A stretch of DNA of 42,581 bases, from contig CAZSBF010000031.1 in NCBI GenBank assembly GCA_964605185.1, positions 1 to 42,581 on the forward strand, given 5' to 3'. A program made the translations under genes and the position numbers. The stretch comes from JACRIM01 sp964605185. Its GTDB lineage: Bacteria; Planctomycetota; Phycisphaerae; UBA1845; UTPLA1. Shown here one piece after another: positions 24,896-33,204 of this stretch (within the stretch, counting starts at the first letter, position 1; every line of letters starts with the position of its first letter). The notes under the pieces are model-generated. The model was not told the DNA's origin. It saw only the letters and a list, made by a program, of their open reading frames with translations, and ran no database searches.

Positions 24896-26923
24896 TCATT
24901 TCCCAGTCACCGTCATATCCCGAAACGGCTTCGACTGCCGATACAACTCGACGCGATCTCGAATCGCCTTCGCCGGGGTATTCTGCTTTTCCGACTCCGC
25001 GATCTTCAGAGCCTTTTCACCAGTCTGCGCGGCCTCAATGTATCGCCCCGCTTCTGCATAGGCTGTCGCCAACGTATCGAGCGCCCCGCTGTTTAATCCA
25101 CCGGTCAATTGATTCACCCGCTCAGCCAGCTTCACTGCCTCCGGCCCGTTTCGTAACGCCGAATTCGGACACGTCGCTAACAGCCATGCCAGCGTATTCA
25201 GCGACGCGACGTGATCCGGATCGTGCTTCAACGCCGTGCGGAGTTCCATAATGGCGTCGGAGGGCATACCGGTGAATGCCAACGCCACGCCAAGATTGCT
25301 CCGGGCAAGCGTATACGACGGCTTGATCTCCAACGCCGCCCGATAGTGCCCGATGGCGTCGCGATAGTGATTCTTCAGTTGATAGGCATATCCAAGGTTG
25401 TAGTGCGCCCGCTCTTCTCGCGGCCGCAAACGCAGGCATTCCGTCAACTGCACCATCGCATCATCAATACGCCCAAGCTTGCCCAACACTGAGCCGAGGT
25501 TATAGCGCGCGTCCGCAAAACTCGGGATCAGGTGCACTGCCTGCTCTAGGTGCGGCAACGCCTGCTGCAACTCACCAATTCCCTCCAACGCCGCGCCGAG
25601 ATTGTTGTGCGCCCTCGGGTTGTCGGGTCGCTTCGAAATGACGTCCTTCCACATACCAATCGCTGAGTGGTAATCTCTATTTCGAGCAATCGTCGCACCA
25701 CCCAAGGAAAGAACGACCGCGGTAAGAACCAATGGCCTCGTTTGCCATGGAATAGAACGAGCCTTTGACAAAACCGCATCGCCCGCAAGCACAATAAGCG
25801 CGATCACAGCCGCCGAAGGCAGATACATCCGATGCTCGGATGCCACGATCACAATGGGCACCACGCTCGAAGACACCGCCAATACGCCAAATAACCACAC
25901 CCCCGCCATCGACCACGCCCGTCGTCGCATAACACCGACCACTGTAGCCCCCAGCATTCCGACGATCACAGTCCCCGGCAACACGATCTCCCACCACTGC
26001 GTCGCCACCGGCCATTCATAATCCAACACTAACGGACTCGGCCACACGACAAGTCGCAAGTAATGCAGAATCACCTCCGGCTGTGTGCGCAAGTACTCCC
26101 ACACCGAGATGGTCGCCAACGACACGCCCGCCGACTCCGAGCGCGGCGCCGAAGCCACCAGAAACCCCAGCGGAATCCAGCAAGCCATCAGCCCGACGTA
26201 GACCCACGCTCGCCGTCGCATCGCCTCGCGAAACGAACCAGTCAGGAACAATACGTCGTAGAGGAGGACCACCACCGGCGCGGTCGCCATCGCCTCCTTT
26301 GCACCCATTCCGGCGAGGCATGCGAGAATCGCCCCGATGCCCCAGCGCCAGGACTCATTACTCCGAATCACGCAATACAACGTTGCAAGGTAGCACAGCC
26401 CCATCAACGATTCGGCCCGCTGAACGATGTATGTCACGCACATGGTGTGCAGTGGATGCACGGCCCAAACCAGAGCGATGCAACCGGCCAATGCATCTGC
26501 CCTCGCACTATATCGAACGCGAAAACGTTCTGAACAGAATGTGCGTCGAAGCACCGCAAACAGCAGCCATGCCACCGCGATGTGAATCAGGACGTTAACG
26601 GCATGAAATCCCCACACCCTCTCGCCGCTGATGGCATAACTGACCGCCAGCGATAAACACAGTGTCGGCCTTCCCGCCGCTGTAGTTTCGCGGGGGGCCT
26701 TCATCGCATCCCAAAGTGGCCAGATCTGTCGAATCTGGGGGTTTTCAACAATCGCTGCGTGGTCGTCAAAAAGGAAAGGAACTGAGAATGAGTTCAAATA
26801 GACCAGTGCGACGACGGCCGCAAAACCGAATCCAATCCAATGCCTGACGGCTGGTCGCCGTGAAACGGATATAGCGGCTTCCAAATGGCTTTTCCTCATC
26901 GGGTGTGCCGATCTTCGTCCCAT
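24896..26923 (-). CDS. TMTC-like membrane protein with C-terminal TPR repeats
   Basis: About 675 residues from ATG 26923 (an adjacent GTG adds one residue). The N-terminal half has some nine helices and the loop FLFDDHAAIVENPQIRQ at about 52, whose paired Asp residues match the catalytic acidic motif of TMTC/PMT-type O-mannosyltransferases; AVHPLHTMCVTYIVQRAE and SEHRMYLPSAA are also family-like. The C-terminal part (about 425-675) contains at least five TPR units (NNLGAALEGIGELQQALPHL, YNLGSVLGKLGRIDDAMVQL, and so on) and ends in the module LATCP...LRNG...AVKLAE...ALDTLATAYAEAGRY...LYRQ. A similar module ends the gene at 40715. A -10 element lies six bases before the ATG, so the mRNA is probably leaderless. 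Substrate unknown. Confidence 0.8.
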   Translation of the reverse strand: MGRRSAHPMRKSHLEAAISVSRRPAVRHWIGFGFAAVVALVYLNSFSVPFLFDDHAAIVENPQIRQIWPLWDAMKAPRETTAAGRPTLCLSLAVSYAISGERVWGFHAVNVLIHIAVAWLLFAVLRRTFCSERFRVRYSARADALAGCIALVWAVHPLHTMCVTYIVQRAESLMGLCYLATLYCVIRSNESWRWGIGAILACLAGMGAKEAMATAPVVVLLYDVLFLTGSFREAMRRRAWVYVGLMACWIPLGFLVASAPRSESAGVSLATISVWEYLRTQPEVILHYLRLVVWPSPLVLDYEWPVATQWWEIVLPGTVIVGMLGATVVGVMRRRAWSMAGVWLFGVLAVSSSVVPIVIVASEHRMYLPSAAVIALIVLAGDAVLSKARSIPWQTRPLVLTAVVLSLGGATIARNRDYHSAIGMWKDVISKRPDNPRAHNNLGAALEGIGELQQALPHLEQAVHLIPSFADARYNLGSVLGKLGRIDDAMVQLTECLRLRPREERAHYNLGYAYQLKNHYRDAIGHYRAALEIKPSYTLARSNLGVALAFTGMPSDAIMELRTALKHDPDHVASLNTLAWLLATCPNSALRNGPEAVKLAERVNQLTGGLNSGALDTLATAYAEAGRYIEAAQTGEKALKIAESEKQNTPAKAIRDRVELYRQSKPFRDMTVTGK

Positions 26924-26929
26924 CACAAC

Positions 26930-26958
26930 CTTATACCGGAGGCCAACTAAGGCCCCAA
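26930..26958 (-). promoter_or_regulatory. Promoter for leaderless transcript of the TMTC-like gene
   Basis: On the minus strand TTGGGG (26958-26953), a 17-base spacer and TATAAG (26935-26930). Six bases separate the -10 from the ATG at 26923, so transcription would begin at or next to the A of the start codon. No Shine-Dalgarno is present. Confidence 0.55.
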
Positions 26959-27108
26959 AACGTACTCGTCACGATCCTCATATTTACTCCAATTTCACAG
27001 GGTGCTCCCGGCAGCTTCGGTGGCAATACCCCCAAACCCCCTCGGGGCAGCATCGGCCCAGCAGCCGATGCCCTCGGTTTAAGTTTACGTAAATGTGCCC
27101 GTTAGCGG

Positions 27109-27138
27109 TTGACTCTGGACTGCCAAATCCGGTATTAT
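27109..27138 (+). promoter_or_regulatory. Sigma-70-type promoter of the second PEP-CTERM gene
   Basis: TTGACT (27109-27114), an 18-base spacer and TATTAT (27133-27138), giving a leader of about 100 bases. It matches the hexamer and spacing design of the promoter at 2461-2490. Confidence 0.7.
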
Positions 27139-27205
27139 GGCATTCGTAGCAATAGGAGGAGGGAGAGAGTCTCCCCCACAGAGGAAATAAGGATTGCACC
27201 ACAGC

Positions 27206-27237
27206 CCGCACAAGTGCGGTGTCTGTCCGTGCGGAGG
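27206..27237 (+). promoter_or_regulatory. Mutually exclusive hairpins next to the ribosome binding site
   Basis: CCGCAC (27206-27211) can pair with GTGCGG at 27214-27219 (loop of two A) or with a second GTGCGG at 27229-27234, whose last bases belong to the GGAGG ribosome site (27233-27237). The first pairing leaves the site open, the second partly hides it. This is a structural observation; regulation is inference. Confidence 0.4.
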
Positions 27238-27245
27238 AAACTGAA

Positions 27246-28040
27246 ATGAAGCGCGTAGCAACATGCCTTGCACTTACAGCTTTGCTGCTCACGACCGCCA
27301 ATGCCGGCGCATCAATCATCTTGAACAGCTTGGCTCCCGTCAGCGAGAACTTTGACGGCCTCATGAACACAGGAACACTCGCATTAGCAGGTACTGGGAC
27401 TGTCGGTGTTCAGGCTTCCGTTGGCCTTGGGTGGGAAGGTGCTAAAACAGCTGGAACAAACACCAATCCAATGCAGTTGATTGCAGGAACCGGTTCAGGA
27501 ACTAGCGGTGCACTTTACAGTTTTGGTGCAAGCGGCTCTGGCGAGCGTGCGCTTGGCTCAGTTGGGTCAGGCTCTTATTCTCCCGCATTCGGTGTGGAAA
27601 TTATCAACAATACAGGCGGCGTGATTGACTCTGTAACTATTAGTGCCACCACAGAATTCTGGCGATCTTCGACTACCACACAGAATGTTCATGCATTCGG
27701 ATGGGGCGTTTCGGGTGGTACAGCCACAAGTTTGAACTATCTAACCGATGCTGGCGCGGGCAACGTTCTTGCGGGTCTCGACGTGGTTGGCCCTGCCGCC
27801 GTTGGCTCGAACGGGGCTTTGGACGGGAATGACCCTCTTAATCAGGGATCTATACTCGGTACGATCAATCTCTCGCTCGCTCATGGTTCCAGCCTTTTTA
27901 TCCGCTGGACTGATACAAACGACATAGGCAACGACGCTGGCCTCGCGATTGATAACCTCAATATCGAAGTCACGCCGGAGCCTTCCACCCTGGCCCTCCT
28001 CGGCCTTGGTGCGGTAGCTCTTCTCCGACGCCGCAAGTAA
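27246..28040 (+). CDS. PEP-CTERM surface protein
   Basis: A 264-residue exported protein. I chose ATG 27246 with CGGAGGA about 9 bases upstream; an in-frame GTG at 27219 overlaps the leader structure. Residues 1-20 form the signal peptide (TANA|GA). The body (SENFDGLMNTGTLALAGTGT, FWRSSTTTQNVHAFGWGV, LAHGSSLFIRWTDTNDIGND, GLAIDNLNIEV) resembles the beta-rich N-terminal region seen in some secreted nucleases and PEP-CTERM proteins. No catalytic motif is visible. The end is a sorting signal: PEP at 244-246, hydrophobic helix, RRRK. Anchor and basic tail are nearly identical to those of the protein at 2579, although the bodies are unrelated. By eye it is less GC-rich than its neighbours. Role unknown; envelope or matrix display is likely. 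Confidence 0.87.
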   Translation: MKRVATCLALTALLLTTANAGASIILNSLAPVSENFDGLMNTGTLALAGTGTVGVQASVGLGWEGAKTAGTNTNPMQLIAGTGSGTSGALYSFGASGSGERALGSVGSGSYSPAFGVEIINNTGGVIDSVTISATTEFWRSSTTTQNVHAFGWGVSGGTATSLNYLTDAGAGNVLAGLDVVGPAAVGSNGALDGNDPLNQGSILGTINLSLAHGSSLFIRWTDTNDIGNDAGLAIDNLNIEVTPEPSTLALLGLGAVALLRRRK

Positions 28041-28062
28041 AAATCCTCCTCATTGTGAACCC

Positions 28063-28102
28063 AAGGGGCCGCAAGTACGATAGTACTTGCGGCCCTTTTT
28101 TT
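28063..28102 (+). terminator. Rho-independent terminator of the second PEP-CTERM gene
   Basis: A perfect 13-bp stem (28066-28078 with 28083-28095), a 4-base loop and a T run. Upstream A residues extend the pairing into the T run. Confidence 0.93.
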
Positions 28103-28199
28103 ATTGCGCCGCCGATCCCTGAGCCAATCGCTCGGGAAGTGAAAACAACGACAAAGTCACTCTGGAGTGTCTCCCGTGCCGTACGCCCGGTTCCACATC

Positions 28200-30308
28200 A
28201 TGCTTCGCCGATTCTCAATCTGTGTCGCAGTTACCGCGTCAATGGTGTCCGCTCTCGCGTACGCTCAAACGTCCCAACCACAACCGTCGCTTGTCGACCC
28301 ATGGCCGCCCTTCGAAGAGAGCTTGGCCGCCATCCGCAAGCACCTGCTCCTCCAGCCGGAGGACAAAGTCGACCTGGAGGGAAAGCCGCTATCGGACGCC
28401 AGGAAGAAGGATGCGGAGAACGCCACGAAACTCCTGGATGAATCAAATCAACTGCGAAAAAAGGCGGACTTTGCCGGCGCGCTTCCCAAAGCGCGCGAGG
28501 CGTTGCGATCCCTCATGGCAATCTACGGCTCCACCCATTTCCACACCGTAACCGCCATTGCAGCGGAAAAGACCCTGGCGCGATACGTCGCCTCTCCCCC
28601 GGCCGAATTGAACGACCTGGCCGAATCCGACCGCGCTCAGCAAAAGGCCGAGGCCGCATACGACAAATCCGATTACGCCAACGCCGTAAACCTTGCATCA
28701 AAAGCCCTCGGTATCCGCGAGCGAATCCTTGGACGCGGCCACCATGAATTGGGCGAGTGTTACCGCATCATCGGCTCGGCGCAAACCGAACTCTCACAGA
28801 TGAAAGAAGCCGAGCTTTCCCTGAGTCGCGGCGTCGAATCCACGGAAAAGGCCTTTGGAAAAATGCACCCCATGCTTGCCCGGATCCTCGACCGGCAAGG
28901 CTGGCTCTATTTCAACACCGGCGATCTTGCCAAGGCCCTGTCTTCCCATCAGACCGCGGTTCGAATCTACGGCCTCACAACGGGTGACACGCTCGATTCC
29001 GCGGAAGCGTGCGACAATCTCGGGACAGTCCTTGCGATGCGCGGCGACTACGACGACGCCCTGAATTACAAAATCCGGGCCCTTGTCGTACGCGAGGCCG
29101 TCGCCGGCCCCGACTCAAAGGAGGTCGGAATCTCATACAGCAATCTGGCATGGCTTTATACGCGGCTCGGGGTCGAAGCTCAGGTGGTCCCGCTTCGACA
29201 GAAGGCGCTCGCCATATTCCAAAAGCTTCTCGGCCCCGACCACCCGTACACCACGACAGAAACCGTCAACCTCGGCGTGAACCTCCAGAACCTCAAGCGT
29301 GTCGACGAAGCCATCGCGCTCTTCAAGCAAGCTGTCGACGCGGATGAGAAGCGCGCGGCTCCCGTCGACGCCATGGTCGTCAGCCGAATTACACGGCTGG
29401 GCACGGCCACCTTCGAAGCCGGCCGGCGCGACGAGGCTGACGCAATTCTCAAAAACGCACTCGAAAAGGCCAAGGAAGTGAAGAAACTTGGCAATACCCG
29501 TGGCGCCGCAAACGAAGTCCGGATGATTGCGGACGTTTGTGATGCCTATCGAATGTATGACAGTGGAATTGCAGCGCTGCAGGAAGCGGCCAAATGGGAT
29601 GACCCCGCTGCCCCCGACGACGGGACGGTCGTGCGCGGCCAGATGCTTGGCAACATGCTCGTCGCGGTCGGTCGCCCCTCGGAAGGACGCGACGTTCTGA
29701 AGAAGACCCTGGACATTGCCACCAAGATGTACGGAGTCGGCGATCGGCGGACAGCCGCCCCGCTCATGGCGCTCACCGTCGCTTACGAACGTTGCGGCGA
29801 TCTCGCGGCGGCGGAGCGAAGCTGCGACCAGGTACTGAAGATCAGTGAAAGCAAATTCGGCGCCGAATCAAAAGCCAATGCCATCGCGCTGCGCCAAATG
29901 GGTCGCATCTTCCTTCTTCAGAAAAAAATTGACCTTGCCCGGTTCTCACTCGACGACTGCAAGAAGATCGTCGAGAAGTATCAGGAGTTCGAACAAGTCG
30001 AATGGATCCGCACACTTCACGAGTACGCAGAACTTCAAATCGCCGAAGGCAAGCGAGCCGACGCCGTCAAATCCCTTCGTGACGCTCAGGAACGATGCAA
30101 GAAACTCTTCGAAAAAACCAAGACCCCACATCTTGATGGCCTGACCGCCAAAACGCTTAAGAAACTTCTCGACGCCATCGGCAACGACGCCGCTCCCGAC
30201 AAGGACGCGCTTCGCAGCGAATTGCGCACCATCTTGAGTCGCCTCAAGGAAGGGCGAGGCCTTGATGCCGATAACCGCCAGTGGTTGACGGAACTGGATG
30301 GTAAGTAA
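28200..30308 (+). CDS. Secreted TPR-repeat protein (kinesin-light-chain-like repeats)
   Basis: About 702 residues from ATG 28200; a GTG at 28167 would add 11 residues before the signal peptide MLRRFSICVAVTASMVSALA. The mature protein is built of tandem 40-42-residue TPR units of the kinesin light chain/TPR_12 type, for example LSRGVESTEKAFGKMHPMLA, NLGTVLAMRGDYDDALNYKI, YSNLAWLYTRLGVEAQVVPL and NLGVNLQNLKRVDEAIALFK. The repeats run from about 130 to 640. No enzymatic domain is evident, so it is presumably a periplasmic scaffold. The next gene, a membrane protein with TPRs, begins about 20 bases downstream on the same strand, so the two may act together. Confidence 0.8.
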   Translation: MLRRFSICVAVTASMVSALAYAQTSQPQPSLVDPWPPFEESLAAIRKHLLLQPEDKVDLEGKPLSDARKKDAENATKLLDESNQLRKKADFAGALPKAREALRSLMAIYGSTHFHTVTAIAAEKTLARYVASPPAELNDLAESDRAQQKAEAAYDKSDYANAVNLASKALGIRERILGRGHHELGECYRIIGSAQTELSQMKEAELSLSRGVESTEKAFGKMHPMLARILDRQGWLYFNTGDLAKALSSHQTAVRIYGLTTGDTLDSAEACDNLGTVLAMRGDYDDALNYKIRALVVREAVAGPDSKEVGISYSNLAWLYTRLGVEAQVVPLRQKALAIFQKLLGPDHPYTTTETVNLGVNLQNLKRVDEAIALFKQAVDADEKRAAPVDAMVVSRITRLGTATFEAGRRDEADAILKNALEKAKEVKKLGNTRGAANEVRMIADVCDAYRMYDSGIAALQEAAKWDDPAAPDDGTVVRGQMLGNMLVAVGRPSEGRDVLKKTLDIATKMYGVGDRRTAAPLMALTVAYERCGDLAAAERSCDQVLKISESKFGAESKANAIALRQMGRIFLLQKKIDLARFSLDDCKKIVEKYQEFEQVEWIRTLHEYAELQIAEGKRADAVKSLRDAQERCKKLFEKTKTPHLDGLTAKTLKKLLDAIGNDAAPDKDALRSELRTILSRLKEGRGLDADNRQWLTELDGK

Positions 30309-30328
30309 GTCGCCGCGGTCACTTGATC

Positions 30329-32206
30329 ATGACAACCTCCGATCCGCCTCCGATCGTTCCCTACGCCCGGAGCGGCGTCAGCAGGTTCGCTTATCGATTC
30401 CTGATCGCATCAGTCATATGCTTCGTCTTCTATCCCGCCGCTGATTACGGCTTCGTCAATTGGGATGACCCCGCGAACTTCATTCAGAACACTGGGTATC
30501 GCGGTCTTTCCCTCGGCACGATCCGATGGGCGTTCACCACGTATCACCTCGGCCACTACCAACCGCTGAATTGGCTTTCATTCGCCGCTGATTATTCCGT
30601 CGCCGGCCTCAATCCGCAGCGATTTCACCTGACCCAGATCATCCTGCATATAGTCGCCGCCCTATGCGTGCACCAGCTCGCGCGGAAACTTCTTCCGCTC
30701 TTCCAGTGGAAGGTAACCTCCGCAGCCATCGAGTTCGCCGCAGTGGCAACCGCACTTCTCTTTGCCGTTCACCCCCTTCGTGTGGAATCGGTCGTCTGGC
30801 TCAGCGCCCGGACCGACATCCTCGCAATGATCTTCATGTGCTTGTCGACACTCGCGTACCTGCGCCACGCAACAGCCCCGCGTCGTTCGTTTCCGTGGGT
30901 TTCATTGGGTTTCTTCGTCGCCGCCGTGCTCTCCAAAGAACATGCTGTTGTGCTTCCGGCTCTCTTCATCCTGCTCGATTGGTATCCGCTCAGACGCATC
31001 CGTGGTGGCAAATCGCTTCTCAACCGCGAGTACCGACCGATTTGGCGCGAGAAACTTCCATTCCTGCTCATCAGCCTCCTCGGCTCAGGCAACGCCATAC
31101 TCGCAGCAGGCTCATCCGTCGCCTCCATTGACAAGAATCCGCTCTCGCAACGATTTGCGCAGATTCCCTTTTCGATCGCGTTCTACCTGCTGAAAACCGC
31201 CGAACCCAGCCGACTCTCTCACTTCTACGAGTTCCCCGGAAACTTCGGCCTCGACCACCCCTGGGTCATTTTCTCGTTATTCGCATGTGGCATGATCGCA
31301 TTCGTCGTCGCCATCTCGCCAAAGAAAGCGCCAGGCCTCGTCCTCGCCGCCGTTGCCTACGTCGTTATCCTTGCCCCCGTCAGCGGCATCATGCAGCGCG
31401 GCCCCCAACTTGCCGCCGACCGCTACAGCTACCTCGCAACACTGCCCCTTTACCTTCTCTTGGGATCCGTTCTCGCTCGAATCGCGCACCGATCGGGTTT
31501 CATCGCCGCAACGATCGCGATCGCGATCACACTGATCTGGTCCCCGATGTCCCGAATGCAGGTATCGAACTGGCGAAGCTCGTTTGCACTGTGGCAAAGC
31601 GCCATCAAGTACGACGACCACAACGCCACCGCTCACGCGCTCATTGCCCATGTCCATATGGATGAAGGCCGCATCGACGACGCCATTCGCGAGTTTGAAA
31701 CCGCCTTGCGAATTCGCCCAACGCAGCCCCTCGTCCATCGCAATCTCGCCGCGCTGTACAGTCGACTTGGCAGGCTCGACGACGCCATTCTCCACTACGA
31801 GGCCGATCTCGTGGAAAACCCCGCCGACGCCGCCAGCCGATACTTCCTCGGCGCATGCTACGAACGCCGCGGCGATCCCGAACGCGCGTCAAGGCATTTT
31901 CGCGCCGCACTCGATCTCAACCCCGATTTGGCGCCCGCCCACCTTGGGCTTGCCCGGCTCTTCCTGAACGCAGGCTATGTGAAAGAAGCCGAGCCGCGCC
32001 TCCGTCGGGTGGTCGAACTCGATCCCGAAAACGCTACCGCCCTCGAACTCCTCGCCCAACTATGTGCCAATACCGGCCGTGCCGACGAAGCAGCCCCACT
32101 CTATGACCGCGCCATCGCTGCGGCCGAGCAGCGCCACCAATCCGATGCTGTTCAAAAACTCCGAGCCGCGAAGGCAAGCCTCGCGACCTCCGCTTCTTCC
32201 CAATAA
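30329..32206 (+). CDS. TMTC-like O-mannosyltransferase family protein with TPR repeats
   Basis: About 625 residues from ATG 30329 (a TTG two codons upstream is less likely). The first helix is followed by FVNWDDPANFIQN (Asp46-Asp47 area), the acidic loop of TMTC/PMT-type enzymes; then come HYQPLNWLSFAADY, HPLRVESVVWLSARTDILA, LSKEHAVVLPALF and ADRYSYLATLPL, all strongly conserved in this family. The C-terminal 190 residues hold five TPR units (AHVHMDEGRIDDAIREFETA, NLAALYSRLGRLDDAILHYE, and so on). The LATCP-type terminal module of the other two fusion genes is absent. It may transfer sugars from polyprenyl phosphate to exported proteins, with the TPR part binding substrates or partners; this is inferred from family resemblance. 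Confidence 0.83.
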   Translation: MTTSDPPPIVPYARSGVSRFAYRFLIASVICFVFYPAADYGFVNWDDPANFIQNTGYRGLSLGTIRWAFTTYHLGHYQPLNWLSFAADYSVAGLNPQRFHLTQIILHIVAALCVHQLARKLLPLFQWKVTSAAIEFAAVATALLFAVHPLRVESVVWLSARTDILAMIFMCLSTLAYLRHATAPRRSFPWVSLGFFVAAVLSKEHAVVLPALFILLDWYPLRRIRGGKSLLNREYRPIWREKLPFLLISLLGSGNAILAAGSSVASIDKNPLSQRFAQIPFSIAFYLLKTAEPSRLSHFYEFPGNFGLDHPWVIFSLFACGMIAFVVAISPKKAPGLVLAAVAYVVILAPVSGIMQRGPQLAADRYSYLATLPLYLLLGSVLARIAHRSGFIAATIAIAITLIWSPMSRMQVSNWRSSFALWQSAIKYDDHNATAHALIAHVHMDEGRIDDAIREFETALRIRPTQPLVHRNLAALYSRLGRLDDAILHYEADLVENPADAASRYFLGACYERRGDPERASRHFRAALDLNPDLAPAHLGLARLFLNAGYVKEAEPRLRRVVELDPENATALELLAQLCANTGRADEAAPLYDRAIAAAEQRHQSDAVQKLRAAKASLATSASSQ

Positions 32207-32325
32207 TCAACCGATAACTCCATCCCGAAAAGCAACTTACAGCAAATCACATGCGCGGTTGAAACGCCGAGCAAGATTGATAGGTGTTGGGAGAAAACTC
32301 AAACCCTGTCTTGGAGGTCGCTTTC

Positions 32326-32745
32326 ATGCTTCGCGTCTTGATCTTGCTCATCCCTGCAATCACCGGCTGCTCAAACCTCTTCAATCAGCACGCTCAACTC
32401 ATGGACGCCATGCGCGGCGTCATGGCCGACACTGCGGCACGCCTCGCCCAATCCGGAACAGGACAGATCGCCGCCGGCGGTCAGGTCATAAATCCGGGCA
32501 TCCGTGTCTCCGGCGGTATGGAGTATTACGCGGTCGCTCAATACCAAGGCGTCTCCGGCCAGGTGCAGGCCTCCATGATGGGCACCCTCGATCGCGACAT
32601 TTCGCCCGACGTGCAAGCACGCGCCGATGCCATCTGGCGCGACGCGTCCCTCGACACTTCCGCAAGACTCAAACTCACAGCCCAACTCCTGGCGACCCGC
32701 GCAGGCACGACAACGGACACGAATGACCGGAGTAAGGCCCCCTGA
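32326..32745 (+). CDS. Small lipoprotein of unknown function
   Basis: A 139-residue protein from ATG 32326, supported by GGAGG at 32313-32317; an upstream in-frame GTG (32284) lacks such a site. The signal MLRVLILLIPAITGC has a lipobox (ITGC) with Cys15. The mature part includes GQIAAGGQVINPGIRVSGG, then YYAVAQYQGVSGQVQASMMG (probable beta strands), and a helical C-terminus. I do not recognise the family. It is followed 15 bases later by another small lipoprotein-like gene, so the two are probably translated from one message. Confidence 0.7.
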   Translation: MLRVLILLIPAITGCSNLFNQHAQLMDAMRGVMADTAARLAQSGTGQIAAGGQVINPGIRVSGGMEYYAVAQYQGVSGQVQASMMGTLDRDISPDVQARADAIWRDASLDTSARLKLTAQLLATRAGTTTDTNDRSKAP

Positions 32746-32760
32746 CAGGAGCGCACTCAC

Positions 32761-33147
32761 ATGAAGCTCACCACGCTAATCCTCGCGACGGTCGCATCTT
32801 TCGCCTTCGGCTGCATTCACCCCGCCGCCCGTGCCGGACGTGACGCCGACAGCAGCATTGCCGGAATCCGCGCCGATGTACGCGAACTCTCGACCGCCCT
32901 CGCCCAGTTCAAGACCGAGCAATCCGCCGGCCGCGATGTGAATCAGAACGATAAGTGGACCATGCGCCTGCTCGGTCTCGGCACGCTCCTGTTGGGCTTG
33001 TCCTACCCCATTGGCAAGATCGTCTGGCTTGCGTCAACGGCACTTTCGCGTCGGGCCCTGTTGCGGATTCCAACACCCACCCGGGAAGATCTCATGCCGC
33101 TTCGCCAACGAAACCGAAACACCACGGACCGGCTGGTCAGCGCATGA
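32761..33147 (+). CDS. Small protein with lipobox-like signal and C-terminal transmembrane helix
   Basis: A 128-residue protein with AGGAG about 9 bases before the ATG. The N-terminal signal ends SFAFGC (Cys18), a weak lipobox because of Phe at -2. A helical stretch (SSIAGIRADVRELSTALAQF, about 31-50) that could be a short coiled coil is followed by a transmembrane segment (about 68-94, LLGLGTLLLGLSYPIGKIVW) and a basic tail rich in Arg. A lipid anchor plus transmembrane helix recalls unimolecular spanins of phages, but no phage genes surround it and the linker is only about 50 residues. Function unknown. The stop overlaps the T-tract side of the terminator used by ppdK from the other strand. 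Confidence 0.65.
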   Translation: MKLTTLILATVASFAFGCIHPAARAGRDADSSIAGIRADVRELSTALAQFKTEQSAGRDVNQNDKWTMRLLGLGTLLLGLSYPIGKIVWLASTALSRRALLRIPTPTREDLMPLRQRNRNTTDRLVSA

Positions 33148-33176
33148 AAAAGCCCGTGGAGGGTCGCTCCACGGGC
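33147..33176 (-). terminator. Rho-independent terminator of ppdK
   Basis: A 10-bp perfect stem (33176-33167 with 33161-33152), a 5-base loop and, on the minus strand, a run of five T. Confidence 0.88.
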
Positions 33177-33204
33177 GGAAACTGTTTCGCAAATGGCGAA
33201 TCGG

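Larger units (their letters stand above)
26924..27245. other. Divergent intergenic region between the TMTC-like and PEP-CTERM genes
   Basis: It carries the minus-strand leaderless promoter, the plus-strand promoter at 27109-27138 and an approximately 100-base leader of the PEP-CTERM gene. That leader contains a perfect hairpin GGGAGA-GAG-TCTCCC (27161-27175) and the alternative pairing at 27206-27234. No small gene is supported. Confidence 0.55.

Noticed and set aside
32761..33147. Prophage remnant based on a spanin-like protein
   Set aside because: No phage structural, lysis or integrase genes occur nearby, and the periplasmic linker is short.
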